Assembly (NCBI GenBank): GCA_030403585.1
Contig: JAUEPE010000030.1
Coordinates: 1 to 64,000, forward strand
DNA length: 64,000 bases
Reading direction: 5' to 3'
Source: Frankia sp. RB7
GTDB lineage: Bacteria > Pseudomonadota > Alphaproteobacteria > Rhizobiales > Xanthobacteraceae
Made by a program: the position numbers and the translations under genes. This document shows, piece after piece, positions 56,189 through 64,000 of the stretch. Each line of letters opens with the position of its first letter. Position 1 is the first letter of the stretch. Under the pieces are notes generated by a model. That model had not been told where the DNA came from. It did not search any database and was given only the letters and a program-made list of their open reading frames with translations.

Positions 56189-57322
56189 TCAAGTCTGGGA
56201 AACAGCCCGCCATTCCTCGCGAACGCTCTCGTCGCACTCGCCGCCAAGTGCTGCAGACCTGGCCGCTTCAAACGCGTCCCACTCGACCAACTGTCCCAAC
56301 GCCCACACCGCAGCCCCACGCACCAGCGGGCTCGTATCATCGAGCAATCGCCGCGCTTCCTCCGCCAGCGCCGGCTCGCCGGAGTTGCCAATCGCAATCA
56401 GCACGTTGCGCAGGAAACGATCGCGACCAATCCGCTTCACCGGGGACTTCGTGAACAGCGCGCGGAACGCGGCGTCGTCGAGCCGTGACAGTTCAGCGAG
56501 ACCCGGCGCGCGCAATTCGTCACGCGCGGCGAGCTTGGCTTCGCGTCCCTCCTGCGCAAACTTGTTCCAGGGGCAGGCCGCGAGGCAATCGTCGCAACCA
56601 TAGATGCGGTTGCCGATGCTCTTGCGAAATTCCTGCGGGATCGGTCCCTTGTTCTCGATGGTGAGATAGGAGATGCAGCGTCGCGCATCGAGCTTGTAGG
56701 GTGCGGGAAACGCCGAGGTCGGACAGATGTCGAGACAGGCCTGGCACGAGCCGCAATGATCGATCTCGGCGTCGTCGCGCGGCAGTTCGAGCGTGGTGTA
56801 GATCGCGCCGAGAAACAGCCACGAGCCGAACTCGCGCGAGACCAGGTTGGTGTGCTTGCCCTGCCAGCCGAGATGGGCTGCTTGCGCGAGCGGCTTCTCC
56901 ATCACCGCCGCGGTGTCGACGAACACCTTCACTTCCGATGGCGCGGTGGCGACCAGCCAGCGCGCCAGCGCCTTCAGCCGCTTCTTGATGAGGTCGTGAT
57001 AATCGTCGCCCTGCGCATAGACCGAGATCGCCGCGCGCGTGCGCTCTCGCAGGATCGCGAGCGGATCGGAGTCGGGGCCGTAGTTGACCCCGAGCATGAT
57101 CACCGAGCGCACATCGGCCCACAGCCCGCGTGGATCGACGCGGCGCTCCGGCTGCGCGGCGAGCCAGTCCATGTCGCCATGGCCGCCCGAGGCGATGAAC
57201 TCAAGAAAATACTTTCCAGCGTTCTGGATCGTGCCGGGCGCGGTGATGCCGATGCAGTCGAAGCCGAGCGCCTGCGCCTCGCGCGCCAGCGCCGCCTTCA
57301 GTTCAGTCGGATCGGAGTTCAG
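56189..57322 (-). CDS. queG: QueG, epoxyqueuosine reductase
   Basis: Reduces epoxyqueuosine to queuosine in tRNA with a cobalamin and two 4Fe-4S clusters. Seen: [16 protein letters not shown], the cluster cysteines [12 protein letters not shown] and [11 protein letters not shown], and a HEAT-like C-terminus ([14 protein letters not shown]). The start is unclear: no ATG fits. CTG 57322 begins LNSDPTELK, where homology starts, giving 377 residues and overlapping the FzlA-like stop (CTGA); an ATG at 57370 would overlap by 52 bases. It is the second gene of a pair with the FzlA-like gene. Confidence 0.92.
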   Translation of the reverse strand: MNSDPTELKAALAREAQALGFDCIGITAPGTIQNAGKYFLEFIASGGHGDMDWLAAQPERRVDPRGLWADVRSVIMLGVNYGPDSDPLAILRERTRAAISVYAQGDDYHDLIKKRLKALARWLVATAPSEVKVFVDTAAVMEKPLAQAAHLGWQGKHTNLVSREFGSWLFLGAIYTTLELPRDDAEIDHCGSCQACLDICPTSAFPAPYKLDARRCISYLTIENKGPIPQEFRKSIGNRIYGCDDCLAACPWNKFAQEGREAKLAARDELRAPGLAELSRLDDAAFRALFTKSPVKRIGRDRFLRNVLIAIGNSGEPALAEEARRLLDDTSPLVRGAAVWALGQLVEWDAFEAARSAALGGECDESVREEWRAVSQT

Positions 57323-58011
57323 AAATCCAGGTCCACGTAGGTCCGCGATGCCGGCACGCCCGCCAGCCATTCGCTCAGCAGCGGACGGAACGACGGGCGG
57401 GATTTCACCCGCGCGTACCACGCCTTTGCTGCGTCGTCCTCGCTCCATGGCACGTCGCCCAGATAGTCGATCGCCGAGAGATGCGCCGCGGCGGCGAGAT
57501 CCGCGTAGGTGGGCCGGTCGCCGGCGAGGAAGTTACGCGTCTGCGCCAGCCAGCCGATATAGGCCAGATGATAGCGCACGTTGGCCTTGGCGGCGCGCAT
57601 CACGTCCGCCGACGGCGGTCCGCCGCCACTGTCCTCGCTCATGAAGCGCTTGTAGATGCGCTCGGTGACGAGGGGATGGGAGACTTCCTCGAAGAATTTT
57701 TCGTTGAACCAGGCCATCAGCCGGCGCACCTCGACGCGCTCGGCGATCGTCTCCGGCATCAGCCGCTTGGGGCCCATCTCGGCGCCATAGGCCTCATCGA
57801 GATACTCGGCGATGATGGCCGCGCCGGGGATCGGCGGTTGTTCGTCGTCCACCAGCACCGGCGTCGTGCCGGCCGCATTGAGCAGCAGAAATGCCTCGCG
57901 CCGTTCCCAGCTGCGCTCCTCGGCCAGCTTCAGCTCGAGCCCGTATTCGCCTGCGATCAGACGGATGAAGCGCGAATGCGGACAGAACGGATGATGAAAC
58001 AGCGTAAACAT
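57319..58011 (-). CDS. FzlA-like glutathione S-transferase-fold protein
   Basis: A 230-residue GST-fold protein. Seen: an N-terminal thioredoxin-like half ([55 protein letters not shown]) and a helical half, ending in an acidic TYVDLDF tail. Known: Caulobacter FzlA, a GST relative lacking GST activity, binds FtsZ and is needed for constriction; its C-terminal tail is important. The tail and length here fit that group, but I cannot exclude an ordinary GST. The stop overlaps the queG start by 4 bases. Confidence 0.85.
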   Translation of the reverse strand: MFTLFHHPFCPHSRFIRLIAGEYGLELKLAEERSWERREAFLLLNAAGTTPVLVDDEQPPIPGAAIIAEYLDEAYGAEMGPKRLMPETIAERVEVRRLMAWFNEKFFEEVSHPLVTERIYKRFMSEDSGGGPPSADVMRAAKANVRYHLAYIGWLAQTRNFLAGDRPTYADLAAAAHLSAIDYLGDVPWSEDDAAKAWYARVKSRPSFRPLLSEWLAGVPASRTYVDLDF

Positions 58012-58180
58012 GAAGCCTTTGACTATTTGATGGTGCTTAAGAATCCATCAATGTTTGTGCGGCGCCACACTAGTCTTTCAAAACCGCGAGGCAAGGGCGC
58101 GTTAGCGCATTTTGCGATTGCGAGCGAGGGGCGAATAGGCGAGAAGAGCCCCGCTTTTCCAGCGGAAATGGACCGTAAAT

Positions 58181-58987
58181 ATGTCAGATGCAATACGGGC
58201 AGTGATCCTCGGCATCATCGAGGGTGTGACCGAGTTCCTTCCCGTTTCCTCGACCGGCCATTTGCTGCTTGCGGAGCGCTTCTTCGGCCTTGGCGAGGGC
58301 GCTTTCTGGGATTCGTTTACGGTTTTGATCCAGCTCGGCGCGATCCTCGCGATCGTCGTGCTGTACTTCAAGAAATTGTGGGACGTCGCGATCGGCATGT
58401 TCACGGGCGATGCCTATGCGCGCCGCTTCGTGATCGGCGTGCTGGTGGCGTTCCTGCCTGCGGTCGTCGTCGGTCTCGTCGCCGGCAAATACATCAAGAG
58501 CATGCTGTTCAATCCGTGGGTGGTGTGCTTCTCGCTGATCGTCGGCGGCGCCATCCTGTTGTGGGTCGACCGGCTCGATCTCAAGGTGCGCGAGCGTGAT
58601 GCCACCAAGTTTCCGCTGCTGATGTACCTCTATATCGGCATCGCGCAGTGCATCGCGATGATCCCGGGCGTGTCACGCTCCGGCGCCAGCATCGTCGCGG
58701 CGATGTTTTTGGGCGCGGACAAGCGCGCGGCGGCAGAGTTCTCGTTCTTCCTCGCCATCCCCACCATGATCGGCGCGTTCGCCTACGATTTCTACAAGAA
58801 CCGCTCCGAGATGACGATGGACCACATGGGCATCGTCGCGATCGGCTTCGTGGTGTCGTTCATCACCGCGATCATCGTGGTGAAGGCGTTCCTCGGATAC
58901 GTCACCCGCCACGGCTTCGTGGTATTCGCCTGGTGGCGCGTCATCGTCGGCACGCTCGGCCTGATCGCGCTGGCGCTCGGCCGTTAA
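58181..58987 (+). CDS. uppP: UppP, undecaprenyl-diphosphate phosphatase
   Basis: A 268-residue membrane phosphatase that recycles the lipid carrier for peptidoglycan and other envelope polymers. Seen: GIIEGVTEFLPVSSTGHLLL with the acidic/Ser loop, and MIPGVSRSGASIVAAMFLG, the two inverted-repeat active-site halves, among about eight helices. It confers bacitracin resistance when overproduced (old name BacA). It is followed after 94 bases by a DprE1-like gene in the same direction. Confidence 0.97.
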   Translation: MSDAIRAVILGIIEGVTEFLPVSSTGHLLLAERFFGLGEGAFWDSFTVLIQLGAILAIVVLYFKKLWDVAIGMFTGDAYARRFVIGVLVAFLPAVVVGLVAGKYIKSMLFNPWVVCFSLIVGGAILLWVDRLDLKVRERDATKFPLLMYLYIGIAQCIAMIPGVSRSGASIVAAMFLGADKRAAAEFSFFLAIPTMIGAFAYDFYKNRSEMTMDHMGIVAIGFVVSFITAIIVVKAFLGYVTRHGFVVFAWWRVIVGTLGLIALALGR

Positions 58988-59081
58988 CCTTTGACAATCT
59001 GCTGACGCGCCTCAACGCAATATCAGCTTTTGACCGGTAGGCAGTGTCCGGAGCGGGGTGGCCCGCAGGCGGAGCTGACCA

Positions 59082-60413
59082 ATGACCCTCGTCAGCGGCT
59101 GGGGGCGTTTCCCGGTCGTCGATAGCGAAGTGCTGCGGCCGCGGTCGTTCGAGGCCGTGGGTGCGGCTGTCGCCGACGTGACCGGCTCCGTGGCCCGGGG
59201 CAATGGCCGCGCCTATGGCGATGCCGCGATCGGTGCCATCAGGACGATCGGGATGACCGGGTTCGACCGGGTCAGGTCGTTCGATCCGGCGACCGGCCGC
59301 ATCCGCCTGGAAGCCGGCGTGCTGCTGTCCGACCTGATCGACACCTTTGGCCCGCGCGGCTTCCTGCCCTTCGTGGTTCCGGGCACGCGGTTCGTGTCGG
59401 TCGGCGGCGCCATCGCCGCCGACGTGCATGGCAAGAACCATCATGGCGAGGGCGGTTTTGGCCGCTACGTCGACAGCATCTTGCTGCGCACCGGGCAGGG
59501 CGAGACCATCGAGATCTCGCGCGAACAAAACTCCGATGCCTTCTTCGCGACCATCGGCGGTATGGGCCTCACGGGTGTGATCCTCGAGGCCACGATGCGG
59601 CTGCGCTCCGTGGAGACCGGCTGGATCCGCGAGCGCGTGATCTCTGCATCCGATCTCGACGCTGCGCTGCGCGCGCTCGAGGCGAGCTTCTCCGCGACCT
59701 ATTCGGTGGCGTGGATCGATTGCGCGGCGCGCGGGCGCGACCTCGGCCGCTCGCTGATCTATCTCGGCGAGCACGCTCGCGTCGATGAGTTGACTGAGGG
59801 CGCCGATCGCTTTCCCGTCGGCAAGAATCCCGGGCTCGCCGTGCCGATCGATCTGCCGTCGATGACGCTCAATCGCATCAGCATTCGCGCCTTCAACGCG
59901 CTCTATTACCGCATGGGCGCAAGGCGCGCCGGCGGCGACCATGTGGTCTCGCTCTATCCGTATTTCTTTCCGCTCGACAGCATCGGTGACTGGAATCGCA
60001 TCTACGGACGGCGCGGCTTCCTCCAGCATCAATGCGTGATCCCGGAGCCAGGTGCGCGCGCCGTGCTCGGCGACATCCTCGATCTTGTCTCGAAGCGCGG
60101 CGATGCCTCGTTCCTCGCGGTGCTGAAGAAGCTCGGCCATGGCGATGGCCTGTTGTCGTTTCCGTTGCCCGGCTACACGCTGGCGCTGGATTTCCCGGTG
60201 AAGGGCGACATCCTGAATTTCCTCGACGAGATCGACCGTCTCGTCGTCGCCGCCGGCGGACGGCTTTATCTCGCCAAGGACGCGCGCCAGTCGCGCGCGA
60301 CGTTCGAAGCCGGCTATCCCGCTCTGTCGCGCTTCAACGCGATCCGCAAATCGCTCGATCCCGCCCAAAACATCCGCTCAAAGCTTTCACAACGCCTGTT
60401 CGATGAGGTTTAA
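59082..60413 (+). CDS. DprE1-like FAD-dependent decaprenylphosphoryl-ribose oxidase
   Basis: A 443-residue FAD enzyme. The sequence follows mycobacterial DprE1 closely: ARGNGRAYGDAA, PGTRFVSVGGAIAADVHGKNHH, an AYPYFFPLD-like LYPYFFPLDSIGDWNRIYG, and the C-terminal RLYLAKDARQSRATFE. Known: DprE1 oxidises DPR, and DprE2 then reduces it to decaprenylphosphoryl-arabinose. At the position of the drug-sensitive Cys387 of DprE1 (motif NICVDFP) this protein has Ala368 (TLALDFP). The next gene, 3 bases on, is DprE2-like, so the pair makes a predicted arabinosyl donor. Confidence 0.93.
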   Translation: MTLVSGWGRFPVVDSEVLRPRSFEAVGAAVADVTGSVARGNGRAYGDAAIGAIRTIGMTGFDRVRSFDPATGRIRLEAGVLLSDLIDTFGPRGFLPFVVPGTRFVSVGGAIAADVHGKNHHGEGGFGRYVDSILLRTGQGETIEISREQNSDAFFATIGGMGLTGVILEATMRLRSVETGWIRERVISASDLDAALRALEASFSATYSVAWIDCAARGRDLGRSLIYLGEHARVDELTEGADRFPVGKNPGLAVPIDLPSMTLNRISIRAFNALYYRMGARRAGGDHVVSLYPYFFPLDSIGDWNRIYGRRGFLQHQCVIPEPGARAVLGDILDLVSKRGDASFLAVLKKLGHGDGLLSFPLPGYTLALDFPVKGDILNFLDEIDRLVVAAGGRLYLAKDARQSRATFEAGYPALSRFNAIRKSLDPAQNIRSKLSQRLFDEV

Positions 60414-60416
60414 GCC

Positions 60417-61157
60417 GTGACGTCACGCAAGACCGTTCTGGTGCTCGGTGGCTCCTCCGATATCGGCCGCGCCGCCGCACGCGCCTTTGCCAAGGCCGGC
60501 TACGATGTCGGCCTCGCCGGCCGCGATGCCACAGCGTTGGAGCCTGACGCGGCGGATTTGCGCGCGCGCTACAATATCGAAGCGAGCACGTGGACATTCG
60601 ACGTGCTCGACACGGCTTCGTTCGACGGCTTTGTCGCTGGCCTTCCCGTGTTGCCCGAAATCGTCGTCTCGGTCATTGGCCTGCTCGGCGTGCAGCCAAC
60701 CGCCGAGAGCGACCTCGCGCACGCCACCACGATCATGCGCTCGAACTACGAGGGACCGTCGCTGATCCTTGGCCTGTTCGCCGAAAAATTTCTGGCGCGC
60801 GGCAATGGCACGATCGTCGGCGTGTCGTCCGTCGCGGGCGATCGCGGCCGCGCCTCGAACTATGTCTACGGCTCGGCCAAAGCCGGCCTCTCCGCGTTCC
60901 TGTCAGGCCTGCGCGCCCGCGCCAGCCGTGGCGGCGTTCATGTCGTCACCGTAAAACCCGGCTTCGTCCGCACCAAGATGACGGAAGGCATGAAGCTGAT
61001 CGGCCCGCTCACCGTCGACGCGCCGATCGTCGGCGATGCGATCCTCAGCGCCGTCGAGAAGAAGACCGACGTCGTCTATGTCAGCGGCAAATGGCGTCTC
61101 GTGATGCTCATCATCAAGACGCTGCCGGAGGCGGTGTTCAAGAAGCTGAAGTTTTGA
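60417..61157 (+). CDS. DprE2-like short-chain dehydrogenase/reductase
   Basis: A 246-residue SDR with a GTG start, 3 bases after the DprE1-like stop. Seen: the NAD(P) motif VLVLGGSSDIGRAAARAFAK, the catalytic Ser in VGVSSVAGDRG and YVYGSAKAG (Tyr-x3-Lys), and the C-terminal KTLPEAVFKKL that matches the tail of DprE2. It should reduce the keto-intermediate to decaprenylphosphoryl-D-arabinose. Its operon partners for arabinose transfer are outside the window. Confidence 0.92.
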   Translation: MTSRKTVLVLGGSSDIGRAAARAFAKAGYDVGLAGRDATALEPDAADLRARYNIEASTWTFDVLDTASFDGFVAGLPVLPEIVVSVIGLLGVQPTAESDLAHATTIMRSNYEGPSLILGLFAEKFLARGNGTIVGVSSVAGDRGRASNYVYGSAKAGLSAFLSGLRARASRGGVHVVTVKPGFVRTKMTEGMKLIGPLTVDAPIVGDAILSAVEKKTDVVYVSGKWRLVMLIIKTLPEAVFKKLKF

Positions 61158-61184
61158 AGCTGCTGCAGCCGCGATAGCGGTCTG

Positions 61185-61317
61185 CTCCCTCGCCCCGTTC
61201 TTACGGGGAGAGGGTTGGGGCGAGGGGCCTCTATCCGCACGTGAGGTCGTCGAGAGACCTGTACCCCCTCACCCGATCGCTTCGCGATCGACCTCTCCCC
61301 GCAAGCGGGGCGAGGTT
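61185..61317. repeat. GC-rich hairpins, family F, behind the DprE2-like gene
   Basis: Three hairpins: ctccctcgccccg / cggggagaggg (61185-61213), cgatcgc / gcgatcg (61274-61290) and acctctccccgc / gcggggcgaggt (61291-61317). Between them is little else. They fill the convergent junction with the NDUFA9-like gene. Confidence 0.75.
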
Positions 61318-61327
61318 AGGAACAACC

Positions 61328-62293
61328 TCACGCGCTCTTGCGCTGGAACTGACCCTGCGGGCGGAAACGCCAGAGGTATTGCGGGGCGATCGCTTCCAGC
61401 GAATCGGCGGTGATGCCGAGGCCTTCCAGCGTGAGCCCGGCGGCCTTCGCCGCATCCGACACGACATTGTCGCGCTCGAGCAGGGTCACCTGGTCCGGCG
61501 TCAGCTTCAGCGCGCCCGGCGCGAATTGCAGGAAGTTGGCCTTGAAGCGGGCGAGGCCGAACGGCAGCGAGATTAGCGCCGGCTTGCGATCGGCAATAGT
61601 GACGATGGCCTCGATGATCTCGCGCATGGTCAGCACTTCGGGCCCGCCGAGCTCGTAGGTCGCGCCCGCCTTGGCCTTGCCGTCGACGGCATCCGCGATC
61701 GCGGTGGCGACGTCGCCGACATAGACCGGCTGCATCTTCGTCTCGGCGCCGATCAGCGGCAGCACAGGCGACATCCGCGCCAGCGCGGCAAAGCGGTTGG
61801 TGAACTGGTCCTCGGGGCCGAATATCACTGACGGACGGAAGATCGTGGCCGACGGTACCGCGGCCGTCACAGCCGCCTCACCGGCCGCCTTGGCCTTGGC
61901 GTAGCGCGAGGGTGATTCGGCATCGGCGCCGATGGCGGAGACGTGGATCAGCCTTGCGCCGACGGCGGCTGCCGCCTTGGCGACGGTCTCGGCGCCCTTG
62001 GCCTGGACGGCGTCGAAGGTCTGCCCGCCGCCCTCCGTGAGGATGCCGACCAGATTGATCACGACATCCGAATCGCGCACCGCCGCCTCGACCGAGGCCG
62101 GGTAGCGCAGATTGGCCTGGATGGTGTGGACCTGCCCGACCTTGCCGGAGGGCTGGAGGTATCCGGCCAGTTCCGGCCGCCGCACCGCGACCCGGACCCG
62201 GTAATCCCGCCGGCACAGCGCGCGGACGACATTCCGGCCCAAAAACCCCGATCCGCCGAAAACCGTGACGAGAGTTTCCGTATTCGATGCCAT
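61328..62293 (-). CDS. NDUFA9-like complex I-associated SDR-fold protein
   Basis: A 321-residue Rossmann-fold protein. Seen: VTVFGGSGFLGRNVVRALCRRDYRVRVAVRRPE (NAD(P) binding), YAKAKAAGE and the atypical-SDR layout without a clear YxxxK catalytic pair, as in NDUFA9, an accessory subunit of complex I. Alphaproteobacterial homologues are often annotated complex I NAD(P)H-binding. Enzymatic activity is doubtful; a binding or assembly role is inferred. ATG 62293 marks the start of homology. Confidence 0.87.
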   Translation of the reverse strand: MASNTETLVTVFGGSGFLGRNVVRALCRRDYRVRVAVRRPELAGYLQPSGKVGQVHTIQANLRYPASVEAAVRDSDVVINLVGILTEGGGQTFDAVQAKGAETVAKAAAAVGARLIHVSAIGADAESPSRYAKAKAAGEAAVTAAVPSATIFRPSVIFGPEDQFTNRFAALARMSPVLPLIGAETKMQPVYVGDVATAIADAVDGKAKAGATYELGGPEVLTMREIIEAIVTIADRKPALISLPFGLARFKANFLQFAPGALKLTPDQVTLLERDNVVSDAAKAAGLTLEGLGITADSLEAIAPQYLWRFRPQGQFQRKSA

Positions 62294-62437
62294 CGGCCTG
62301 GGTCCATTCCTGCGGGAGAGTAGCGTGTTATCAGGCTTGTATCGGCCCGGTTTGCAATGCGCAATCGGCATCCCGAACCATGAATTGACAACCGCGTCAC
62401 TGAACCGTAGTAACCGCCTCCGTGCCCCAAACGGCAT

Positions 62438-62524
<87 letters not shown>

Positions 62525-62607
62525 CCCCCAACTCAAGTAGTTGAAATCGCTCATTTGCAGGGAATTTGAGCCGCTGACCGGTACACAAGACCGGGACACA
62601 GCGCTCA

Positions 62608-62732
62608 TGCCGTACCGAATGGCCTACATCGCTCGTCTGGTCGACTCAGATCGCAGGCGAACTGCAGGCGGCTTCGTCAGTCGCTCAGGCAAGCGCTACG
62701 CGCCGACAGCCGTTGCCCGGATGCTAGACTAG
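62608..62732 (+). pseudogene. Possible recombinase C-terminal remnant next to tRNA-Leu
   Basis: A short frame (about 41 codons) ends in a sequence of the kind GFVSRSGKRYAPTAVARML, reminiscent of the C-terminal part of recombinases or helix-turn-helix tails, just 84 bases after a tRNA gene. A second stop-free stretch (62744-62844, ending KADDPKRLRGLSAR) could be another piece. Neither has a start, a full domain or flanking direct repeats that I can see. A tRNA-Leu 3' end is a common integration site, which makes the idea reasonable, but the evidence is weak. Confidence 0.3.
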
Positions 62733-62831
62733 GTGAGCCATGAACGACGTTCACCGCGCTCGCGGCCAAAGCCGTCGTCGCTATGTGGGAAAAGGTCGGC
62801 AAAGCTGATGACCCCAAGCGCCTAAGAGGTC

Positions 62832-63317
62832 TCAGTGCTCGTTGACGGCAGCGCCGAGCTTGATCAGGCTCAGCGAGCGGTTCGCGGTCTCGCGCAGGCG
62901 GCAGTAGCTCGCGTCGCCCGGATACATGCCGGGCTCGACTTTGTCGAAGACCGCGCAGAAGCGATCACGCGACGCGGCGAAAGTTTTCTGCGAGTCCTCG
63001 ACCGCCTTGATCACGTCGGCGAACCCGCCGGCCTGAACCTTCTTTAGCGCCTCACTGGTTTTCTGCGTCCAAATGGCGAGTTCGCGCGCCGCGCAGGCTT
63101 TCCATTTGGCGACGTCGTCATTCGCGCCCTTTGCCGCCTTGATGCAGGGGTCGGCGACGAGCCCGACGCACGCGCCGCCAAAACCGCCGGTTTTCTCCGC
63201 GGTCTTCAGGCAGGTATCGATCACTGCAAGATCGGCTGGCGCGGTACCTTGGGCGAAAACCATCGATGCGAGCGGGAGGCTTGCGGCGAGCATCGCGGCG
63301 GCAAGTTTGAGCTTCAT
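62832..63317 (-). CDS. LprI/DUF1311-like exported cysteine protein
   Basis: A 161-residue exported protein. Signal peptide at 1-23 (KLAAAMLAASLPLASMVFA). The mature part has the spaced cysteines DTCLKT, GACVGL, DPCIKA, KACAAREL, RFCAVF and YCRLRETANR, with a W in AIWTQK, fitting the LprI family that includes lysozyme-inhibitor-like proteins. It is AT-poor and unrelated to its neighbours. It ends near the remnants that follow tRNA-Leu. Confidence 0.75.
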   Translation of the reverse strand: MKLKLAAAMLAASLPLASMVFAQGTAPADLAVIDTCLKTAEKTGGFGGACVGLVADPCIKAAKGANDDVAKWKACAARELAIWTQKTSEALKKVQAGGFADVIKAVEDSQKTFAASRDRFCAVFDKVEPGMYPGDASYCRLRETANRSLSLIKLGAAVNEH

Positions 63318-63669
63318 CGGAGATCTCCGTTCGGCGCATCGAAAAGATGGAACACAATACCACTGCGAGTAAATGAAGCTCAGCGAGACGGTAGACATGC
63401 GGCTGTGGCGGAAGGGCCGGACGGCGAGTGGGAAGAGGAAACGAGGGGGTATGCGGCTTCGGCTACGCCCTCTTCAATCAATGCCTTTGAATGCGCCTTT
63501 GACATGACTTACGAGATTTTCGACCAAAAGGTTATACATGCAACCTTGGTCATCGAAGGCCCAGCGTTGGTTCACCTGAATGTGGAATAGGAGCTACGCT
63601 GACGAATAATGACGGCGGGACCGGTTAAGGCACGCACTGGCCATGCTGCTTCTCCGCTAGCGGCCAACC
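63318..63669. other. Gene-free region between the LprI-like and MFS genes
   Basis: 352 bases. Part of it (63480-63590) is locally AT-richer and has a short open frame ending LVIEGPALVHLNVE, but no start or homology that I can support, so I leave it uncalled. It should include the LprI-like promoter at its left side. I see no repeat. Confidence 0.5.
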
Positions 63670-64000
63670 TCAAACCACGCTCCTCCCCGCCCGCTCCGCC
63701 ACAGACTTCTGCACGAAATACATCGCGACCAGCGTGATGATCGTCGTGGTGACGACGACATAGCCGATCCGCTCGAAATGCAGCAGCGAGCCGTCCGGTT
63801 GTTGCGAGATGATCGCGGCCGCCAGCACCGAGCCAAGCCCGCCGGAAAGCTGCTGCAGCGAGGCGCTGACTGCGCTGAACGAGCCGCGCTGGCTCTGGTC
63901 CGGGATCGCAGAGATCAGCGCCTGCGACGGGATCATGCGCGAGAAGATGCCGACGAACATCAGCACGTTGACGATGATCGCGGTCACCAGCGAGACGTGG
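63670..64000 (-). CDS. MFS transporter, C-terminal fragment
   Basis: The last 109 codons of a membrane transporter that begins beyond the right edge. Seen: IVNVLMFVGIFSRMIPSQALISAIPDQSQRGSFSAVSASLQQLSGGLGSVLAAAIISQQ, the loop and helices typical of the C-terminal half of MFS efflux carriers, and the last helix YVVVTTTIITLVAMYFVQ. The substrate is unknown. The stop codon is at 63670. Confidence 0.85.
   Translation of the reverse strand, partial: HVSLVTAIIVNVLMFVGIFSRMIPSQALISAIPDQSQRGSFSAVSASLQQLSGGLGSVLAAAIISQQPDGSLLHFERIGYVVVTTTIITLVAMYFVQKSVAERAGRSVV

Noticed and set aside
63249-63590. Possible 113-codon plus-strand gene overlapping the LprI-like gene
   Set aside because: Its first half is the antisense of the LprI-like coding region, and the rest has no homology or ribosome site.

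Overview
The window is GC-rich alphaproteobacterial chromosome, most likely Bradyrhizobium or a close relative. The grounds are a PmtA-type phospholipid N-methyltransferase gene directly behind dnaKJ, an alphaproteobacterial heat-shock promoter in front of dnaK, Tad/Cpa pilus genes, an FzlA-like division protein, and several families of short palindromic repeats between genes. Nearly all of it is core-genome content. There is no rRNA operon, no CRISPR array and no intact mobile element. The only hint of an integrated element is a small remnant beside a tRNA-Leu gene.

Layout. 1-2572: end of a histidine operon (hisA, hisF, hisE), then coaA. 2713-7163 (minus): a hybrid sensor kinase, a small exported protein and a YifB/ComM AAA ATPase. 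7360-12980: a PilZ protein, tadD, and cpaB-cpaC-cpaD-cpaE, which form the secretin and polar-localisation half of a Tad pilus; the motor, prepilin peptidase and pilin genes are not here. 13424-17291: gshB, yraN and rsmI, divergent from an LpoA-like lipoprotein. 17407-19968 (minus): rph-rdgB-hemW, divergent from hrcA-grpE (20132-21924). 22046-23912: an exported nicotinamidase-like protein and an unknown exported protein. 24323-30064: dnaK, dnaJ, pmtA, a flavin reductase, pyrF and a DUF1330 protein. 30332-34216: dapB, gpmA, an Ada-like methyltransferase, a DUF2244 membrane protein and nth. 34254-37752: an EmrAB-type efflux pair and a CysZ/EI24 membrane protein. 37837-40934: a nucleoside-phosphorylase-like protein divergent from an S53 protease. 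41008-44372: nikR, a copper P-type ATPase and its CsoR regulator with a clear operator. 44480-47030: a permuted NlpC/P60 hydrolase and an exported flavin amine oxidase. 47169-53808 (minus): the translation cluster infC, rpmI, rplT, pheS, pheT, interrupted by three unrelated small genes. 54060-58011: an alpha/beta hydrolase, an NTF2-like protein, a thioesterase, queG and an FzlA-like GST. 58181-61157: uppP followed by a DprE1/DprE2-like pair. 61328-64000: an NDUFA9-like protein, tRNA-Leu(CAG), an LprI-like exported protein and the end of an MFS transporter.

How the genes work together. Recognisable modules are proteostasis (hrcA, grpE, dnaK, dnaJ, with dnaK behind a sigma-32-type promoter), copper resistance (CopA with CsoR and an operator), Tad pilus assembly, translation initiation and Phe-tRNA charging, envelope polyprenyl-phosphate chemistry (UppP with a predicted decaprenyl-phosphoryl-arabinose epimerase pair) and purine/NTP clean-up.

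The most unusual layer is the repeats. Palindromic elements fill many tail-to-tail gene junctions. In several places they have become part of genes: one supplies the start region of hemW and the stop of rdgB, another supplies the last codon and stop of both pyrF and pheT, and a third encodes the tail of the DUF559 gene lodged between pheS and pheT. I found no obvious wholly new multi-gene system. The best candidates for a second look are these repeat-gene fusions, the phosphorylase/S53-protease pair, the DprE1/E2-like pair and the interrupted translation operon.
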